From Chryseobacterium limigenitum (GTDB lineage: Bacteria; Bacteroidota; Bacteroidia; Flavobacteriales; Weeksellaceae), in assembly GCF_900114875.1 (NCBI RefSeq), contig NZ_FPKW01000004.1:124001-188000 (forward strand): DNA of 64,000 nt, written 5' to 3'. Positions 9,492 to 19,137 of this stretch are shown here, one piece after another (position 1 is the stretch's first letter; each line of letters begins with the position of its first letter). Below the pieces are notes generated by a model, which saw only the letters and a list, made by a program, of their open reading frames with translations, ran no database searches and was not told the origin of the DNA. The position numbers were made by a program, and so were the translations under genes.

Positions 9492-9588
9492 ATGCCGAAA
9501 TTGAGTATGATTGAGATCGTATCATGAGGATTTTCGCTCATTGTAATTTAGGAGAAACAAAAAAATAATTTTTTCTAAAATTAATACG

Positions 9589-11322
9589 ATGGATGAACTT
9601 CTCAATGAGCCTGGTTTACAAATCACTATTGTCCTTTTCTTGATTCCTGTGATTTTTGCACTTATTCTAATTTTAATAAGGGTAAACCGGATGATTTCTG
9701 ATACAATTAAAAAAAGTGAGCTAAAAAGAATATACGAACATCTTAGCAGGCTGCAGCCGGGGGAAATCTCCGCTTTGGAAGAACGGAGAAAAGAACTTGA
9801 ATTTCAGCTTTCCGGAAATGAGCTTTCGGAAAATAAAGAGGTAAGAGATCCTCGGGGGCTGATCGATGAGGCAAATGAAGTGCACGACATTCGTTTCCTG
9901 CAATCTAAAAGAGAGGAGGGTAGAAACATCATTATTCCAAATGATGAAAAAAAGCTGATCCTTTGGTTTTTGGGTTGTAGCGTATTCTGGCTCTTTGCAG
10001 GTACCACGGTCGGCGAGTATCTAGGAATTAAATTTGTTGCGCCTGATGCTGATCATATCAGCTGGTTAAGCTTTGGAAGACTTAGACCGGTCCATACAAA
10101 TATAGTTTTCTGGGGCTGGGCATCTATGGCGATGGTTGGCTTTTCGTATTACGTTATACCACGGGTGGGGAATACGAAAGTTTTCAACCTTAAGATCGGT
10201 TACATAACATTGATATTAATGAATTCAGCTGTTTTATTAGGCAGTATTTGTTTAATGGCGGGGATTAACAACAGTGGAGGCGAATACAGAGAATACATTT
10301 GGCCGGTCATGCTGCTTTTCGCAGTGGGAATTATTATTAGTATTTATAATCATATCAATACCATCGCATTCCGTAAGACAGAAGAAATCTATGTTTCAAA
10401 TTGGTATATTGTTTCGGCAATGATGTTTGTGGTGGTTATCCTGATCGTTGCCTATCTTCCTTTTTGGCAGGACGGTTTGGGAGAAACAATTACTCAGGGT
10501 TATTTTATGCATCAGGGTGTGGGAATGTGGTTCATGTTCTTCAATTTAGGATTAATGTATTATTTTCTTCCTCAGGAACTTAATAGTCCGGTATATTCGT
10601 ATAGTCTGAGCATACTTGCATTTTGGACGCAGATTTTGTTTTATACTCTTATTGGAACGCATCATTTTATTTTCAGTGCTATTCCCTGGTGGATGCAGAC
10701 CATTGCTATTGTTGCCAGTGTTGGAATGGTGATCCCTGTTGCAGCAGGCAGCATTAATTTCATGATGACCATTCGCGGATCCTGGCATCGTCTGAAACTG
10801 AGTTATGTACTGCCTTTTTACGTAGTTTCTATTCTCTTTTATTTTACGGGCTCGATGCAGGGAACGGCAGAAGCTTTCAGGGCAACAAACCTACTGTGGC
10901 ATTTTACTGACTTTACGGTGGCTCACTCACATTTAACGATGTATGGGATCATTACCTTCATGCTATGGTCTTTTACTTATACCTTGGTTCCGAGACTCAC
11001 TTCATATGAACCGCCAAGTATTACTGTAGGATTACATTTTTGGTTGGCATTAATTGGAGTTTTGGTATATACTGTTTCTTTGATGATTGGCTCTACCGAA
11101 AAAGGAATGATGTGGATGGAGAAAAAACCTTTTATAGAAGGAGTGGTAAAAATGATGCCTTTTTGGTTGTGGAGAGCAATTGGAGGAACTATGATGTGGA
11201 TCTCGCATATCGTTTTCGCATATAATTTTTATAGAATGATTAAACCGAGAAAAGAGATACGTCTTCCTCATACCCCACAAGAGATTTTAGAAATAGTTCA
11301 CACAAAACAACAAAGGTCATAA
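9589..11322 (+). CDS. Divergent cbb3-type (C-family) haem-copper oxidase subunit I with N-terminal extension
   Basis: 577 residues. The first ~120 are not CcoN-like: one membrane helix (about 8-30) and a charged, helical soluble stretch to about 115. The CcoN-type core follows, with haem and copper ligands H169 (RLRPVHTNIVFWGW), H308 (FMHQGVGMWF), H358/H359 (IGTHHFIFSAIPWW) and H446/H448 (VAHSHLTMYG). The GLMYYFLP stretch that carries the cross-linked Tyr of cbb3 enzymes is present, so O2 reduction remains possible. The spacing around H308 differs from the local ccoNO (WWYGHNAVAF). With globins, Hmp and an Rrf2 regulator nearby, an NO-reducing or NO-tolerant variant is an alternative. Its stop overlaps the start of the next gene. 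Confidence 0.85.
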   Translation: MDELLNEPGLQITIVLFLIPVIFALILILIRVNRMISDTIKKSELKRIYEHLSRLQPGEISALEERRKELEFQLSGNELSENKEVRDPRGLIDEANEVHDIRFLQSKREEGRNIIIPNDEKKLILWFLGCSVFWLFAGTTVGEYLGIKFVAPDADHISWLSFGRLRPVHTNIVFWGWASMAMVGFSYYVIPRVGNTKVFNLKIGYITLILMNSAVLLGSICLMAGINNSGGEYREYIWPVMLLFAVGIIISIYNHINTIAFRKTEEIYVSNWYIVSAMMFVVVILIVAYLPFWQDGLGETITQGYFMHQGVGMWFMFFNLGLMYYFLPQELNSPVYSYSLSILAFWTQILFYTLIGTHHFIFSAIPWWMQTIAIVASVGMVIPVAAGSINFMMTIRGSWHRLKLSYVLPFYVVSILFYFTGSMQGTAEAFRATNLLWHFTDFTVAHSHLTMYGIITFMLWSFTYTLVPRLTSYEPPSITVGLHFWLALIGVLVYTVSLMIGSTEKGMMWMEKKPFIEGVVKMMPFWLWRAIGGTMMWISHIVFAYNFYRMIKPRKEIRLPHTPQEILEIVHTKQQRS

Positions 11323-12311
11323 TGGATTTTTTTAGCGATCATAAAAAACTTTTTTCATCGGCATTAGCTTTTTTCCTTTTTCTTACATTGGTTATCTGTA
11401 TTTTGCCGGCATTAAACAATCAGAAAGTATACAAACCATTACCTGGAAGTAAAGCACTGACAGAGGAAGAAAGTCACGGAAAGGAAATTTATATCCGGGA
11501 AGGTTGCGTAGGTTGTCATACGCAGCAGGTTAGAAATGTTGATATGGATCAGGTTTTTGGAGGCAGACCTAGTCTTGCCATCGATTACGCCAGAAATAGA
11601 AGGTTGAATCTTTTCCAGAACACCGCCACTTTAATGGGAACTGAAAGGACAGGTCCTGATCTTATCAATATTGGGAGCAGGCAACCAAGTAAAGAATGGC
11701 AATATTCGCATTTATTTAATCCGAGATCAGTAGTCCCTGAATCAGTGATGCCTTCATACCAATGGATGTTTTTAATAAAAGACGAATTGCAGACAGGTGA
11801 TGTTGAAGTAAATGTTCCGGATAAGTTTAAAATAGGAATTAAGGGAAAAATCGTCCCTTCAAAAGATGCTCAGGATTTGGTTGCGTATTTATTGAGCTTA
11901 AAACAAACTGAGCTTCCTAAAAGTATACCGACCAGAGAATTTTTATATAAAGTAGAAAAAAAAGCAGACGGAAATTCTCAAGGCGATAATCTCCCTGATG
12001 GAACAACGTTGTTTACTACAAATTGTGCGAGCTGTCATCAGGCGAACGGAGAGGGATTACCGGGAGCTTTCCCAGCATTAAAAGGAAGCCCCGTCGTTTT
12101 AGGTGATGATTTGGAATTATATGTAACTATTATAATGAAAGGTTATGATCCCCGACCTGAATACGCTACAATGCCTGCTGTTGGAACTAATGCAGGATTT
12201 TCACCGGCAGAAGTTGCTGCTCTCATTAATCATGAAAGAACAAGCTGGGGGAACACCGGAAAAAAAGTGACGGCTGATGAAGTGAAAGTAATTATGGATA
12301 AAATAAAATAA
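11322..12311 (+). CDS. CcoO-like/CcoP-like dihaem cytochrome c subunit
   Basis: 329 residues with an N-terminal membrane anchor (about 12-30). A CcoO-type domain has CVGCH at C62-C65-H66 (YIREGCVGCHTQQVRNV) and the MPSYQWM methionine region. A second mono-haem domain has CASCH at C235-C238-H239, followed by a typical ANGEGLPGAFPALKGS. It combines the electron-input roles of CcoO and CcoP in one periplasmic polypeptide. It starts within the last codons of the subunit I gene (one-base overlap), so the two form one complex. It might also replace the missing CcoP of the first oxidase. Confidence 0.85.
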   Translation: MDFFSDHKKLFSSALAFFLFLTLVICILPALNNQKVYKPLPGSKALTEEESHGKEIYIREGCVGCHTQQVRNVDMDQVFGGRPSLAIDYARNRRLNLFQNTATLMGTERTGPDLINIGSRQPSKEWQYSHLFNPRSVVPESVMPSYQWMFLIKDELQTGDVEVNVPDKFKIGIKGKIVPSKDAQDLVAYLLSLKQTELPKSIPTREFLYKVEKKADGNSQGDNLPDGTTLFTTNCASCHQANGEGLPGAFPALKGSPVVLGDDLELYVTIIMKGYDPRPEYATMPAVGTNAGFSPAEVAALINHERTSWGNTGKKVTADEVKVIMDKIK

Positions 12312-12312
12312 T

Positions 12313-12573
12313 ATGAAAAAGATAAAATTAGGATTTTTTGTTTTTTTATTTTGGGCCGGGTATGTTCAGGCATGTGACGCCTGTAAACTTCAACAGCCTA
12401 AAATAACGCAGGATCTAACACATGGTACTGGACCCGAATCAAATTGGGACTGGGTAATTGTATCAAGTATTGGCATAATTACACTTGGGACTTTATTTTT
12501 TTCTTTTAAGTTTCTGGTCATCCCGGGAGAAAAGAACAGAAAACATATCAAAAATACAATATTGGATTTCTAA
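12313..12573 (+). CDS. Small membrane protein of the second oxidase operon
   Basis: 86 residues. A signal peptide or first helix (about 3-20) ends at ACDACK, a CxxC pair just after the predicted cleavage or membrane face. A second helix covers about 46-70 (VIVSSIGIITLGTLFFSF), and a basic tail follows. It begins one base after the previous stop. I do not recognise the family. The CxxC pair facing the periplasm could bind metal or take part in cofactor assembly; this is inference. Confidence 0.7.
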   Translation: MKKIKLGFFVFLFWAGYVQACDACKLQQPKITQDLTHGTGPESNWDWVIVSSIGIITLGTLFFSFKFLVIPGEKNRKHIKNTILDF

Positions 12574-12585
12574 AGCTTCAAAAAA

Positions 12586-12987
12586 ATGTCAAAACATAAC
12601 GCCACTGTTTTTTTATACATCGATGAAGAAGTGAACCCCATTGCAGAACTTCAGACCCCGATAGTTTTTAATCTTGATACAACAAAATTGGCCGATGGGA
12701 AACACCTCCTTAGAATTGTTAGTAAATTTGATCAGAAAGAGGGGCTAAAAATAATACCTTTTATCGTTCGTAATGGCCCTATTATTCATTTAGAAGGACT
12801 TTCTGATGATGAAGTAGTTAATGGCACGATACCTTTAATGGTCAACGCGTATGATACAGGAAGAAATCAAAGCTTCATTATCAAAGGAAGCGAAAATCCT
12901 CGTACGATACCGGTTTGGGTGTGGGTAATTGCTCTGATATTCGTAGCCTGGGCAGCTTTTTATATTGTCACGAATTTCAATCTTTAG
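12586..12987 (+). CDS. Tail-anchored immunoglobulin-like protein of the second oxidase operon
   Basis: 133 residues with no signal peptide. A beta-rich N-terminal domain (about 1-105; TTKLADGKHLLRIVSKFDQK resembles bacterial Ig-like or Bap-type strands) is followed by one C-terminal membrane helix (about 108-130, IPVWVWVIALIFVAWAAFYI). It is the last gene of the oxidase cluster, 12 bases after the small membrane protein. A structural or accessory subunit is likely; I cannot name the family. Confidence 0.65.
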   Translation: MSKHNATVFLYIDEEVNPIAELQTPIVFNLDTTKLADGKHLLRIVSKFDQKEGLKIIPFIVRNGPIIHLEGLSDDEVVNGTIPLMVNAYDTGRNQSFIIKGSENPRTIPVWVWVIALIFVAWAAFYIVTNFNL

Positions 12988-13063
12988 AATACTATTGTTA
13001 GCTTAATGGTATGTACGTTCTTAAGAGTTATTCTTAACGACTTTTGTATAAAATTTTTTTTGT

Positions 13064-13426
13064 ATGAAAATTAAAATGAAGCGAATTTATGAAAAGCCAT
13101 CCTCAGATGGTTATCGGGTGTTGGTAGACCGACTTTGGCCTCGTGGAATGTCAAAGGAAAATGCTCATATCAATGAATGGAATAAAGATCTTGCCCCTTC
13201 TGATAAGCTACGCAAATGGTTTAATCATGATCCTGAACTTTGGGTCAGTTTTTCTCAGAAATACATCACAGAATTACAAAAAAGTGATAGTGTAAAAGAA
13301 TTTTTAGAACGTAATAGAAAGCATGAAGTTATTACGTTGTTATATGCCGCAAAAGATGAGAAACATTGCCACGCAAAGATTTTGAAAGAATATCTGGAAA
13401 AATTGAAAACAGAAAATAAAATGTAA
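13064..13426 (+). CDS. DUF488 family protein
   Basis: 120 residues, the usual YeaO/DUF488 size. It has the diagnostic YRVLVDRLWPRGMSKENAHI, WFNHDPELW and ITLLYAAKDEKHCHAKIL. The family is cytoplasmic and uncharacterised, often found near haem or stress genes. ATG 13064 and ATG 13076 are both possible starts. Confidence 0.88.
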   Translation: MKIKMKRIYEKPSSDGYRVLVDRLWPRGMSKENAHINEWNKDLAPSDKLRKWFNHDPELWVSFSQKYITELQKSDSVKEFLERNRKHEVITLLYAAKDEKHCHAKILKEYLEKLKTENKM

Positions 13427-13481
13427 TTTATTTTCAAAGTTTCCCATAATACCTTAAAATACTAAAAAAAATAATTTCTTA

Positions 13482-14732
13482 ATGCAACGGAAGAAAGTAC
13501 GAAGACATCATTATTTCAGACTCATTTTAGTTTCAATTTTAATAAGTATCTGTGCTTCTTTTCTCGGGTATTCATTAAAATTCTTTACGGAACATTTTCA
13601 AAAATTAATATTTCATTATGCAGAAAAAGAAAATGCTTTATTTTTTGTTTTATTTCCAACAATTGGGATCACAGCAATTTATTTTTTAAGAAAATATCTT
13701 TTTTTGAACAGGAAGAATAAAGGGATTACAGAAATTTATAAAACAGTTGACCAACGTAAAGACCATTTGCCACTATTCAAAATTCCATCACATTATTTTA
13801 ATGGCTTTTTGACCGTCATCTTCGGTGGCTCAACAGGAATTGAGGTTTCTACAGTTGTTGCGACCGCAACGCTTGGAAATGCAGCGTATGAAAAACAATT
13901 TTCTGCTAATATATATAAGCTGGAGCTTATTTGTGCAGGTGTTGTGGCGGGCGTGGCTGTTTTATTTGGAAGTCCGATTGCAGGCTGGCTCTTCGCGATG
14001 GAAGTGATTGCCAGAAAATTTACTAAGACCCTGTTTATAAGCTGTACCGCATCAGCATTTATTTCTGTGGTGTTTTTATTTTACATAAAAAGCAAACCAT
14101 TACTTCCTTTTGAGATCACAGAATGGAGATGGTCGGCAGTCCCCTTTTTTTTATTGTTGAGCATTTTGGGTAGTGGTTTATCTGTCTATTTTACTATTTC
14201 AGTTATTAAAATAAAGGATTTCTTTTCTGGAATATCAAATGACTTTCTAAGAGTAAATTTCGGAAGCTTAATCGTTGGAGGTTTGATATTCTGTTTTCCT
14301 TTTCTATATGGGGACAGTTATCATTCACTGTCAGAAATTTTGTATCATCCTCAAAGTTATTCTTTCATATTGATCTTCGTTTTAATTTTTTTAAAACCGT
14401 TAGCGGCAGCATTAACACTGGGAGCGGGTGGAGACGGTGGTGTTTTTGCGCCAAGTATTGTCGCGGGTGCTTTCCTAGGGTTTGCTTTTGCTCTTTGCTG
14501 TAATACCCTCTTCGGAACTTCTTTGATTTATTTGAATTTTGTTTTAGTGGGCGCAGCTGCCACATTGTCTGCTTCTATCTACGCTCCATTTACTGCTCTT
14601 TTTTTAGTCTGCAATTTGGTGCCAAATGGATATGTATTATTCTTCCCAATATTAGTAGGATGTTGGATATCAAAAGGCTTAGCAAAGAAAATTTTCCCTT
14701 ATAATGTATACACTTATAAAATCAAAAGTTAA
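13482..14732 (+). CDS. ClC-type chloride channel/antiporter
   Basis: 416 residues, without a cytoplasmic CBS domain. It has many hydrophobic helices and the ClC signature regions: GGSTGIEVS, matching the GxEGP gating-glutamate motif with the Glu kept but Gly-Pro replaced by Val-Ser, and GAGGDGGVFAPS, the GxFxP motif. It moves chloride or fluoride across the inner membrane. The altered motif suggests a divergent member. It lies between DUF488 and a TetR regulator on the same strand. Confidence 0.85.
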   Translation: MQRKKVRRHHYFRLILVSILISICASFLGYSLKFFTEHFQKLIFHYAEKENALFFVLFPTIGITAIYFLRKYLFLNRKNKGITEIYKTVDQRKDHLPLFKIPSHYFNGFLTVIFGGSTGIEVSTVVATATLGNAAYEKQFSANIYKLELICAGVVAGVAVLFGSPIAGWLFAMEVIARKFTKTLFISCTASAFISVVFLFYIKSKPLLPFEITEWRWSAVPFFLLLSILGSGLSVYFTISVIKIKDFFSGISNDFLRVNFGSLIVGGLIFCFPFLYGDSYHSLSEILYHPQSYSFILIFVLIFLKPLAAALTLGAGGDGGVFAPSIVAGAFLGFAFALCCNTLFGTSLIYLNFVLVGAAATLSASIYAPFTALFLVCNLVPNGYVLFFPILVGCWISKGLAKKIFPYNVYTYKIKS

Positions 14733-14802
14733 GAATACGCTGGGGCGACATATACTTGAAGTAATATAAAATAATAGGTTACGCAATTTTAAATAATAAA
14801 CA

Positions 14803-15429
14803 ATGCCAAGAAAAGTTGTACAGGGCCCTATCAGGGATAAAGAAAGAACCAAACAAAAATTAATGAACGCAGTTGGTAAAATTTTAAAAACCGAAGGTTA
14901 TTTAGGATTAAAGGTTAGTAAAATATCAGCTGTTGCCGGTTTTGATAAAAAGTTAATTTATACCTATTTTGGTAGTACGGATAAACTTATTGATGAGTAT
15001 ATCAGATCGCAGGATTATTGGCGTAAAATTGATGAGAAACAAATTGAGGCTAATTTTTCAGCTAGTGGAAAAACACCTGCAGAAATAGCTTTGTTAAGCC
15101 AGTTTGAAGGTTTAAAAACTAATAAAGAATTGCAAAAGATCATCATTTGGCAAATTTCGGAAAAACGAAGTGTTCTCAAAAATTTATTTGAGCAGCGTGA
15201 AAAAGTTTTTCAAGGTTTGAAAAGTAGCGCTAAGGAATTGGATTTTAGTCAGCAATCTGAAGAGTTTAAAACGACATTAGCAATACTGTTGGCAGGAATT
15301 CATTACCTTAATCTCTGTACTGTACATAACAGTACTACTTTTTGTGGAATTAATTTAAAGTCTAAGGAGGGACGGATGAAAATTGAGAAAGCTATTCTTG
15401 ATATTGCCGATTTTGCGCATCAAAGATAA
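14803..15429 (+). CDS. TetR/AcrR family transcriptional regulator
   Basis: 208 residues. The N-terminal DNA-binding domain (TKQKLMNAVGKILKTEGYLG, VSKISAVAGFDKKLIYTYFG) is typical of TetR. The C-terminal ligand domain is not specific. It follows the ClC gene by 70 bases on the same strand. Target and ligand unknown. Confidence 0.85.
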   Translation: MPRKVVQGPIRDKERTKQKLMNAVGKILKTEGYLGLKVSKISAVAGFDKKLIYTYFGSTDKLIDEYIRSQDYWRKIDEKQIEANFSASGKTPAEIALLSQFEGLKTNKELQKIIIWQISEKRSVLKNLFEQREKVFQGLKSSAKELDFSQQSEEFKTTLAILLAGIHYLNLCTVHNSTTFCGINLKSKEGRMKIEKAILDIADFAHQR

Positions 15430-15567
15430 TCATGTTTGAGAGGTTGTAAGTTTCCTTGAACCTTACGGATAGTAACAGAGCGTCAATTGCATCCATGGAA
15501 GTTTAATAGTAAAAGATTTTCTTAGCGGGAATTGATATTATATTCATAGAAATTAAAACAATAACTT

Positions 15568-15853
15568 ATGGCTAAATTTATCGTACGTGTAGAATTGATT
15601 GATGCGGAAACAGAAACCTATACTGCGTTTCATAAACAAATGTATAAGAAAGGTTTTACAAGATCAATAAGTTTAGAATACACAGAAGCTATATATGTTG
15701 CCGGATGCTGAATACTACTATAATGGAGTTATAGATGACATTAATGTCATCAAAATAAATGTTGAATTTGCAGCACTGACAACGAATAAAAAACACAAAA
15801 TTGTTATAACAAAAGCGGAAGAAATCGAAGCCATTGGTCTAAACCGAGTTATG
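15568..15853 (+). pseudogene. Frameshifted small gene (GhoS/DUF2622-like)
   Basis: ATG 15568 opens MAKFIVRVELIDAETETY and reads KKGFTRSISLEYTEAIYVAG before a TGA at 15709. The next frame continues LPDAEYYYNGVIDDINVIK to a stop at 15853. Joined near 15697-15700, the two halves give one protein of about 95 residues that resembles small MAKFIVRVEL-type proteins of Bacteroidetes. A single-base indel explains the break. The GhoS/DUF2622 link is from memory of the N-terminal pattern and is moderate. About 140 bases before it and 200 after it show no gene. Confidence 0.65.
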
Positions 15854-16053
15854 AAGCTTAATTAGTTTTCTGGATTCAGTTTTACATGAATGGACCTATT
15901 TTTGTCAATTATTGTTACTTGTTTATCTATTCTTCAAACTGACAGATAATTGTCTGGGTTTTCCATCTGTAATGATGGTAGGAGAAAGAATATCCTTTGA
16001 ATACAAATACTATATGCTAGTCTACAAAATTTATCCAAATAGTCTTAATGTAA

Positions 16054-19000
16054 TCATATCATTCTAATTCTTGGCAGCACAATCTCGTGTTCTTGCGGGT
16101 ACGGTTGTCTAAATGTAACACTTACATCCTCCCGCAGTCCGCTCTCTATTTCCCTCTCTTTATCCTTATCCATCGAATAACGGGGATCAGGAACTAAGGG
16201 CATTTTTGCCATTTTTGTGATGGTCATGGTCGGGAAATGATAATCTACCTCGACCGTACCTAATAGAAGGTAAATACCTCCTTCTTTAAAAGGAAACTTT
16301 CTGAGGCTATCGGGAAAATGGGCGGTATCAAAATACTGTCCTTCAGCATCGATCCAGGTTCCGAAGTACATATCATCTTTTTTGCCGGGATGATCTTTCT
16401 TTTTGATGGGAACGTGCTTTCTTGAGATCAGATAGGCGAGCATTTTAACCTGTTTTTTGTGGTATTTTAATAGGTCCTTAACCAATACGTGACCTCTGTA
16501 CTTAGTTTTTAGTAAGTCAAAAATTGAATAAGAAACTGGAAAACCCAATATTTCGATTTCATCAAAAGCATCTTCAAAAGGATTTCTTTCAATAACAGGC
16601 AATTCATAATCTTTCTGAGGTTCATCAAACAACGATATAATTTTAGTTTTGTAGTAATTCTTTGATAAAAGAAATCTCGCTTCTATTAATAATTCATGTT
16701 TTTGTTTTCCGGTGAACCTGAATGCTCCGACAAAGATCAAAGTCTGTAAAGTTTGTATACCGATATTGACTCTTTTGACAAAATCTTCTAAGGATTTGTA
16801 ATCTCCATTTTCTTTACGTTCTTCAGGAATAGATAGTTTAACCGAGGCTTCAAGTTTTTCAATATGCATAAAACCCAAATATACGTCAGTACCGTAAACG
16901 GTCGTCTGAAATTCGCTGAGGTTGATGCAGGGATTATGAATGGTCGCTCCTGCCATTTTTGCCTCGTGAACATATACTTCCGTTCTGTAAAATCCACCAC
17001 CGTTATTGATGGCTGAGACCATAAATTCGATAGGGTAGTAGGCTTTGAGATAGAGACTCTGATAACTTTCCACCGCATACGAAGCTGAGTGAGCTTTACA
17101 AAAAGAATAGCCTGCAAAGGATTCGATTTGACGATAGACTTCCTGAGATAACTGTTCGGGGTGTCCTTTCTTCTTACAGGATTCAAAAAAATCATCTTTT
17201 AATTTCTGTAAGGCTGATAATGAACGTCCCTTGCCGCTCATGGCTCTTCTTAAGACATCACCGTTTTCGGCAGAAACACCACCGAAATGCATGGCAATTT
17301 TTATCACATCCTCCTGATACACCATGATTCCATAGGTCTCACCGAGTTCTTTCTCAAAGACTTCGTGGAAGTATTCAAACTGGTTTGGATGATTGTGCCG
17401 GAATATATACTCCCGCATCATTCCGCTTTGCGCCACACCGGGGCGAATAATGGATGAGGCGGCTACCAAAACCTTATAATTCTCACACTTCAATCTTCTC
17501 AATAAGCCCCGCATTGCAGGAGATTCAATATAGAAACAGCCAATCGTATTTCCGATACTCAGATACTCGTTGCACTTGGTCTCATTTTTTGAGATCCTTG
17601 TATCCTCAATGTCGACAGTGATTCCTCTTTTTTCTTCGATCAGTCTGACCGTATCTTTTATGGTTCCCAATCCTCTTTGTGAAAGGATGTCAAATTTTTC
17701 AAGACCGATCTCCTCTGCGGTATGCATATCAAACTGTACAATAGGAAATTCCTTTGGGGGGAATTCTAAAGCAGAATAATTGGTGATCGGTTCTTCAGAA
17801 ATCAGGATTCCACAGGAATGCATACTTCTTTGATTAGGGAAACCTATCAATAAATTTTCATACTTATAGATCTCCTGGACAATGGAGTTCTGATCATGCT
17901 GATCTCTCGGTCTTTTAGAAAGCTGATCCAGTTCATCCTTAGGCAGTCCGAATACTTTTCCAAGCTCCCTGAACCTTGACCTGCTTTTAAATTCGACGTT
18001 GGTTCCGCAAAAGGCCACATGATCCTTTCCATATTTATTAAATATATATTCCAATATGGTATCCCGGTTCTTCCAACTCCAGTCGATGTCAAAGTCAGGA
18101 GGCGTTTTCCGATTGAGATTCAAAAATCTTTCAAAATAAAGATCAAGTTCCAAAGGACATATATCCGTGATTCCGATACAATAACTGACAATAGAGTTGG
18201 CACCACTTCCCCGGCCTACATGCATAAAATCCATTCTATTGCTATACTGGACAATGTCCCAGGTAATTAAAAAATAACCACAGAAATTGAGTTCATTGAT
18301 AACACCCAGCTCTTTGTCTACTCTTGCCTTTGCTTCCTGGTTATCAATTGGATATTTTTTACTTAGACCTTCATAGGCTAATTTTTTCAGTAACTTAAAA
18401 TCATTTTCTTTATTTTCGGTATAATGCTTTTTATTTTTCGGTGTTTTAAAGTCAAATTCAAAACTGCACTCATCTACAATGCACTTTGTATTTTCAATGA
18501 TCTCTGGATATGGGAAATACTTCTCCAACAGTTGTCTTTTACCTATAAATGTTTCATTGTTCTTACAATGGTCATTTTCGTCCAATTTAGTAAATAAGAT
18601 GTTGCCTGCTATTGCCCTCAGGACCTTATGCAGTTCAAATTCTTCATCTGTCTTAAAGGTTACCGGATGAAGGATGACCATTTTATGCGATAATGCTTTC
18701 AATTCAGGATTAAACAATAAGTTTATCTCATCCTGTCTGATTCCGATAAATTCATGTGGCAAAAGTTTTTCGGGCATATTGTGTAGAGGATAGATCACAA
18801 AGGTATTTTCCAATACAGGATTAGTTCTGGGGATCTCAATTCCTTCACAGTTATAACGGGTCAAAAGCCTGTTGACCTCTGCAATGCCCTTTGGGTTTTT
18901 AGCCAGGCATATATAGTACTGCTCATTATCAACCTGGACATCGATCCCAACAATCGGTTTGATCCCTTTTTCCTGACAAAGCTTATAAAACTGGTAGATA

Positions 19001-19128
19001 CCCGTAACCGTATTGATGTCGGTCAATGCCAAGACCTTTAATTGATGGTCAACAGCCTGTTGAACCAGATCTTCAACAGAGATGGTCCCGTAACGCAGGC
19101 TGTGATAAGTATGGCAGTTGAGAAACAT
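16054..19128 (-). CDS. dnaE2: DNA polymerase III alpha subunit, error-prone DnaE2/ImuC type
   Basis: 1024 residues, shorter than replicative DnaE. An N-terminal PHP domain (NCHTYHSLRYG, LALTDINTVTG) is followed by the polymerase palm, with catalytic D345 and D347 in PPDFDIDW and a GRGSGANSIVSYC motif. Fingers, a helix-hairpin-helix stretch and a short OB-type C terminus complete it. It starts 9 bases after the dinB stop, so the two are co-transcribed from the promoter region at 20281-20335. DnaE2 with a Y-family polymerase and a LexA-like repressor forms an SOS mutagenesis cassette. The cell's replicative DnaE should be elsewhere. Confidence 0.88.
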   Translation of the reverse strand: MFLNCHTYHSLRYGTISVEDLVQQAVDHQLKVLALTDINTVTGIYQFYKLCQEKGIKPIVGIDVQVDNEQYYICLAKNPKGIAEVNRLLTRYNCEGIEIPRTNPVLENTFVIYPLHNMPEKLLPHEFIGIRQDEINLLFNPELKALSHKMVILHPVTFKTDEEFELHKVLRAIAGNILFTKLDENDHCKNNETFIGKRQLLEKYFPYPEIIENTKCIVDECSFEFDFKTPKNKKHYTENKENDFKLLKKLAYEGLSKKYPIDNQEAKARVDKELGVINELNFCGYFLITWDIVQYSNRMDFMHVGRGSGANSIVSYCIGITDICPLELDLYFERFLNLNRKTPPDFDIDWSWKNRDTILEYIFNKYGKDHVAFCGTNVEFKSRSRFRELGKVFGLPKDELDQLSKRPRDQHDQNSIVQEIYKYENLLIGFPNQRSMHSCGILISEEPITNYSALEFPPKEFPIVQFDMHTAEEIGLEKFDILSQRGLGTIKDTVRLIEEKRGITVDIEDTRISKNETKCNEYLSIGNTIGCFYIESPAMRGLLRRLKCENYKVLVAASSIIRPGVAQSGMMREYIFRHNHPNQFEYFHEVFEKELGETYGIMVYQEDVIKIAMHFGGVSAENGDVLRRAMSGKGRSLSALQKLKDDFFESCKKKGHPEQLSQEVYRQIESFAGYSFCKAHSASYAVESYQSLYLKAYYPIEFMVSAINNGGGFYRTEVYVHEAKMAGATIHNPCINLSEFQTTVYGTDVYLGFMHIEKLEASVKLSIPEERKENGDYKSLEDFVKRVNIGIQTLQTLIFVGAFRFTGKQKHELLIEARFLLSKNYYKTKIISLFDEPQKDYELPVIERNPFEDAFDEIEILGFPVSYSIFDLLKTKYRGHVLVKDLLKYHKKQVKMLAYLISRKHVPIKKKDHPGKKDDMYFGTWIDAEGQYFDTAHFPDSLRKFPFKEGGIYLLLGTVEVDYHFPTMTITKMAKMPLVPDPRYSMDKDKEREIESGLREDVSVTFRQPYPQEHEIVLPRIRMI

Positions 19129-19137
19129 AATAAAATA

